The position numbers and the translations under genes are program-made. The notes below the pieces were generated by a model. The model was not told the origin of the DNA, did no database searches, and saw only the letters and a list, made by a program, of their open reading frames with translations. DNA of 64,000 bases from Diphasiastrum complanatum. Taxonomy: Eukaryota; Streptophyta; Lycopodiopsida; Lycopodiales; Lycopodiaceae. Below, in pieces: positions 60,121 to 64,000 of the stretch. The stretch spans positions 2,849,374 through 2,913,373 of the forward strand of contig CM055100.1 of the NCBI GenBank assembly GCA_029204225.1, read 5' to 3'. Each line of letters starts with the position of its first letter. The first letter of the stretch is position 1.

Positions 60121-60849
60121 CTATTGGGTACACTGGGCACACAGCTCTCTCTGCCACCCACAATGCTCTAGGGTCCACTGGTGAGTGGACCTAACCCGTC
60201 TTCTACTGTACATAGGCCACTCGTGCTCTAGTATGCCCACGGATGGGTGGGTTGTGGGTGTGTCTAAATGTGGAGTGTTAGATGCTAGACATCTCCCCCC
60301 CCCTCTCTGGTAGGATCTAATGACACATATGGTGCATCTGCTATCAAGGAAGTCATGGGATGGAAAGGACTTGTCGTTAAAGCCTCCTATTGTAATATGC
60401 ATGGATGTGAACTAAGCCATACAATGTAGCACCACAATCGGATGCCTACAAATTATATCAAAGTGATGGCCAAAAAACACATAGGATTAGGACATGGAAT
60501 TGGAAGCTTCCACCACGGACAAAACAGGCCAACCTGCTGGTGTAGGAGTCTCAACAAGCATAAAGAAATGCAGTGTAGCCCTAAACCCACTCAACTGGAT
60601 GCCTACAGATCACTTCACAATTGGGGCCAAAAAACACGTGGACTTAAGGCTTGGAGATCAGAACTTTTACTACGGACTTAGAGCTACCAATTGTCATGGT
60701 TTTCTCAGGCATCTCACCTCCTCCTTGAGTTATTTGGTCTTTGTATCACTAATTTCCCTTCAGTTACTCATCAGTATATGAGACAGTTCCTATATAGTAT
60801 TGCACACAAGCTCACAAAACTCTAAGTAAATACACAGAATTACCCAACA
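60121..60849. other. unassigned sequence with an imperfect direct duplication
   Basis: GATGCCTACA at 60441 and 60598 starts two diverged copies (period 157) that share a GGCCAAAAAACAC segment and end in CTACGGAC or CCACGGAC. No gene recognised. Confidence 0.5.
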
Positions 60850-63110
60850 GAATTGCCCACAGAATTCCAAGGTCCACAATATTTGGGTGACAACTTATAA
60901 CACTTCCCTGTCTTCAGGGTTTTCGAGTCCTTTGGAATCCTGAGAAACACCATGTCTCCTTTTGGCATATGATCCAGATCGGCATACGTCTTTGCCCGAT
61001 CCATTGCCATTCTTACATTTTCCTTTGCTAACTCCAACATTTGTTGCATGTGATTTCCATAGCACTAGGTGTCTTATGAGGCAAACCTACAGTAACTGGA
61101 CTAGCTGGTCTAAAACCATAGTTTAGCTTGAAAGGACTCATCTTCGTAGATGCATCCTTTTTATCATTATAGGCAAACTCCAACAATGGTAGGTAACGTT
61201 CCCATTGCGTTGGCCTTTCACTCACATATGCCCCAAGCATGTCGTCCAAAACTTGATTAACTCTCTCAGTCTGCCCATCCGTTTCAGGATGATCAGAACT
61301 ACTCACTCCCAACTGCACCTCTAACTTCTCATATAATGCAATCCAAAAATTGCCAATAAAACGAGAATCCCTATCAGACACAATGGATCTAGGTAATCCA
61401 TGAAGTCTGAATACATGCTGTATAAACAAATCAATCGTACCAGGTGCATCAATCTTATTATTAGTTGAGATAAAATGAGCCATTTTAGTGAGTCTACCAA
61501 CCACAACTAGGATAGCATTATGTTGTTGCTGCGTACATGGTAAACATGTAATAAAGTTCATGGAAGTACTCTCCCATCTCCCTTTTGGTATAGATAACGG
61601 GCGTAACAATCCAAGAACTTTAATCCTTTCAGCCTTATTAACTTGACACTTAAAACAATATGTCACATAATGGTTTACTTCTTTCTTAAGCTTAGACCAC
61701 CAAAAGTTATGTCGTATCAACTAATAGGTCCTATCCACACCAGGATGACCGGCACTAGGGCTATTGTGACAAAGACGCCCTCCTCTTTTGTAGCACCTCA
61801 CAAGCTGGAATAAGAGCCTTGCCATTTCTCATCACTATTCCATCTTCTATGGAATACTTAAGATAAGAAGGTAGAAGAGCTCTCCTCTTGAGACTCTGCA
61901 TGGCCATGACTAACCTCATGTTCTACTATTTTACAATGAGGATCTTCCTGCTAAGCCTTTCTTATCTCAAACAGTAAGTCATTGTCAATGACTACAAACG
62001 ACATCTGATACACCACACGAGATAGGGCATCTGCCACACGATTCTCGGCACCTTTCTTGTACCAAATCTCCATTAGGAATTCTTGCATGAGCTCAGACCA
62101 TTTGGCTTGCCGGCCTCTAAGGTCTGGCTGCTTATAAAAGTATCTCAAGGTATCATGATCAGTGAATACCTCAAATTCCAATCCATACAAATAATGCCTC
62201 CATGCCTTTAATGCATGCCTATGGCATACAACTTATTTGCATGAGTTGGATAATCTGTGCAAGGTTAAGCTTCTTGCTCTCAAAGGCCATAGGCCTACCC
62301 TTTTGCATCAGAACTGCTCCCACAGCAATGTCACTCACATTCGTATCTATAACATAGGGTCTACAATCTTTAGAGTGACACACTCAGCAATAGCTTGCTT
62401 CAACTGATCAAAGCTTGCTTGCTACAGTTCTATTCACTCACCAAATCTATTTTTTTTGAGTCAAATCAGTCAAAGGTGCTGCAATAGAGCACCTCTTAAC
62501 ATATTTTCTATAAAATACTGCCAATCCAAAAAAAGAACAGAGTGCTATCAAATCAACTGGCACAGGCCACGCAACGATCACAACAACCCTCTTAGAATCT
62601 GGTCTAACGCCATCAGCAGACACTATATGACCAACATACTCTATTTCCTTTTTAAACAATTCACGTTTTTTACTATTGGCAAATAAAGTGTTCTCCCTCA
62701 AAGTAGACAACACAGTTCTAAGGTGAGTCAAATGCTTGACCTCACTTGCACTGTAAGTCAAAATGTCTCAACAAAGTTTACGACAAACTTACCCATATAC
62801 GGTCTGAGCATAGCATTCATCATCATCATGAATGTAGCTGATTTGGCATCACAAGATACTCATAGTGACCGAACTGAGCTCCGAAGGCAGGCTTGTGTAC
62901 ATCCTCTCCATGAACTCTGACTTGATGGTATCCACTCTTTAGGTCTATTTTACTGAGCACAGTGGCACCTGACAAGGCATCAAGCAGATCATCTACACGT
63001 GGCATAGGATATCGATGCTTAACCGTTATCTTGTTTAAACCTCAATAGTCCACACAGATATCACACTTCGAGGTCATTCCCACCAACCCTCTCTGATCAC
63101 TCCTTTTTAT
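60850..63110 (-). pseudogene. Ty3/gypsy pol relic G5
   Basis: Minus strand. RT near 63110-62450 ([51 protein letters not shown]), RNase H 62190-61951 (FEVFTDHDTLRYFYKQPDL, ENRVADALSRVV), integrase 61720-61028 ([59 protein letters not shown]), GPY/F-type start 61049-60840 (SPKYCGPW). The first integrase catalytic Asp (SMDFI in relatives) is Asn. The RT catalytic FxDD region near 62770 is disrupted. Cut off at both ends; no LTR seen. Confidence 0.9.
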
Positions 63111-63118
63111 CCTTCCAC

Positions 63119-64000
63119 TTGGGCTTTGTCCCAACTTCACCCCACCTCGTTCTTCCATCGATCGTGCTCCCAGATATACCTTCGCTCACCGCTACAATGA
63201 GACTTACCGGGAAGCCCTTACTTCTTTACTCCATCACTTCTCGCACGATAGCCCATTGGAGTCACAAGCCCGTTTCCTTACCACGTCACTTCACACAGTT
63301 GCCTCAGTTTCCTTTCCATCCACACCCTACTGACACGCAATCACACCAGCTCGCCCTTGCTCGGCCTCCGTGTTCTGATGATGAGTGCCATTCACTACAT
63401 CTCCGTGTTACACACACACGCACACATGATCCACTCATTCTACCCATTGTTCGTCGATCTCTCCATCGTACACTCCGTCGCAAAAAGCCAGCCTAAGAAG
63501 AGCAAAAGGGGAGAAGCCTTGTTGCTTCCCTATCTAGTTCCTCTACAGGTTCCTTATGGCGTGCACTTATCCCTCATGCTCCTCCCCCTCTTCTTGACGA
63601 CCTACAGGTCTGGTCCACCTATGCCACCTCACTATACACCATACCTACTGACTCACCCATTTCCATCTCCCCCCACCCATGTGAATTCACCTTCTTCACC
63701 TCTTATATGGTCATTGAGGGCCATAAAGAGAATGGAAGACCCACCGCACTAGAGACAAGGAAGAGCTTGAAACAGAACTTCTGATCCATGCTGCAAACCT
63801 ACTCTCACCCACTCTAGCCACTTTGCTTAATCGCGTTGTCGTCTCGGGCTTCCCCCACTCCTGGTGTACTAATATCATCCAATCCATCCACAAAAATGGT
63901 AACCCCATGAATCCTGGTAACTATTGTGCTATCATGAATGGCCATATCATAGCGAAGCTTTATGGTACTATACTTTAGTCAGCGATCAGCTCTGAGGCTG
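63119..64000 (+). pseudogene. LINE fragment L3, runs off the right edge
   Basis: Plus strand. Pre-RT region with frames THTRTHDPLILPIVRRSLHR and SLSSSSTGSLWRALIPHAP; then from about 63713 the RT start in several frames: [18 protein letters not shown]-like sequence near 63850, PMNPGNY near 63906, HIIAKLYGTIL near 63945. It is the same LINE family as L2 (48298-48907), with more frame breaks. Confidence 0.82.

Overview
The window is nuclear DNA from a land plant, most likely one with a large, repeat-rich genome such as a gymnosperm or fern. I infer this from GT-AG introns, Ty1/copia and Ty3/gypsy chromovirus LTR retrotransposons primed by initiator tRNA-Met, LINEs, a hAT-like transposase remnant and a plant-type DEG protease gene. 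The species cannot be named from the sequence alone. There is no bacterial gene organisation, CRISPR array, rRNA or recognisable tRNA gene.

Host gene. One host gene runs through most of the window on the minus strand. Nine short exons between 58201 and 7280 join in frame (702 nt including the stop, 233 residues) and encode the two C-terminal PDZ domains of a DEG/HtrA-type protease, closest to plastid DEG2. Exons 1-4 seen here lie at 58.2-51.6 kb and exons 5-9 at 8.4-7.3 kb. The intron between them is 43,143 bp and almost all transposon. The catalytic protease domain must lie beyond 58.2 kb, probably outside the window.

Layout. 1-2308: 3' end of a copia element (C1). 2309-7279: 3' flank of the DEG gene, with duplicated (GA)n tracts, hairpin repeats and a minisatellite. 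7280-8441: last five DEG exons. 9052-14380: full-length copia C2 (TSD GGCGG). About 15.6-17.0 kb plus 33.5-33.9 kb: an old gag relic (R0), split by minus-strand copia C3 (17032-33518, TSD CAACC). The 5' LTR of C3 is split by plus-strand gypsy G1 (21080-33086, TSD GAGGG), and G1 is split by G2 (23940-30496, TSD TTGCA), a minus-strand member of the same family. 34.4-34.7 kb: copia gag fragment C4. 34.7-37.8 kb: LINE pieces; the second LINE continues at 48.3-48.9 kb because copia C5 (37835-48297, TSD GTTTC) inserted in it, and gypsy G3 (37865-44084, large intact pol frame) lies in C5. 48.9-58.2 kb: DEG exons 1-4 and a decayed gypsy G4. 58.8-60.1 kb: hAT-like relic. 60.85-63.1 kb: gypsy G5. 63.1-64.0 kb: LINE fragment on the plus strand.

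Relations. The TSDs and split reading frames give the order of insertion: R0, then C3, then G1, then G2; separately LINE, then C5, then G3. Most elements carry stops, frameshifts or lost catalytic residues; the G3 pol is the main exception. Notable points are the giant DEG intron with a 34-nt exon behind it, LTR termini of AGTTA...TAACT rather than TG...CA in two unrelated families, and a gypsy element (G1) whose RT-RNase H-integrase core is replaced by about 1.5 kb holding an unrecognised long open frame.
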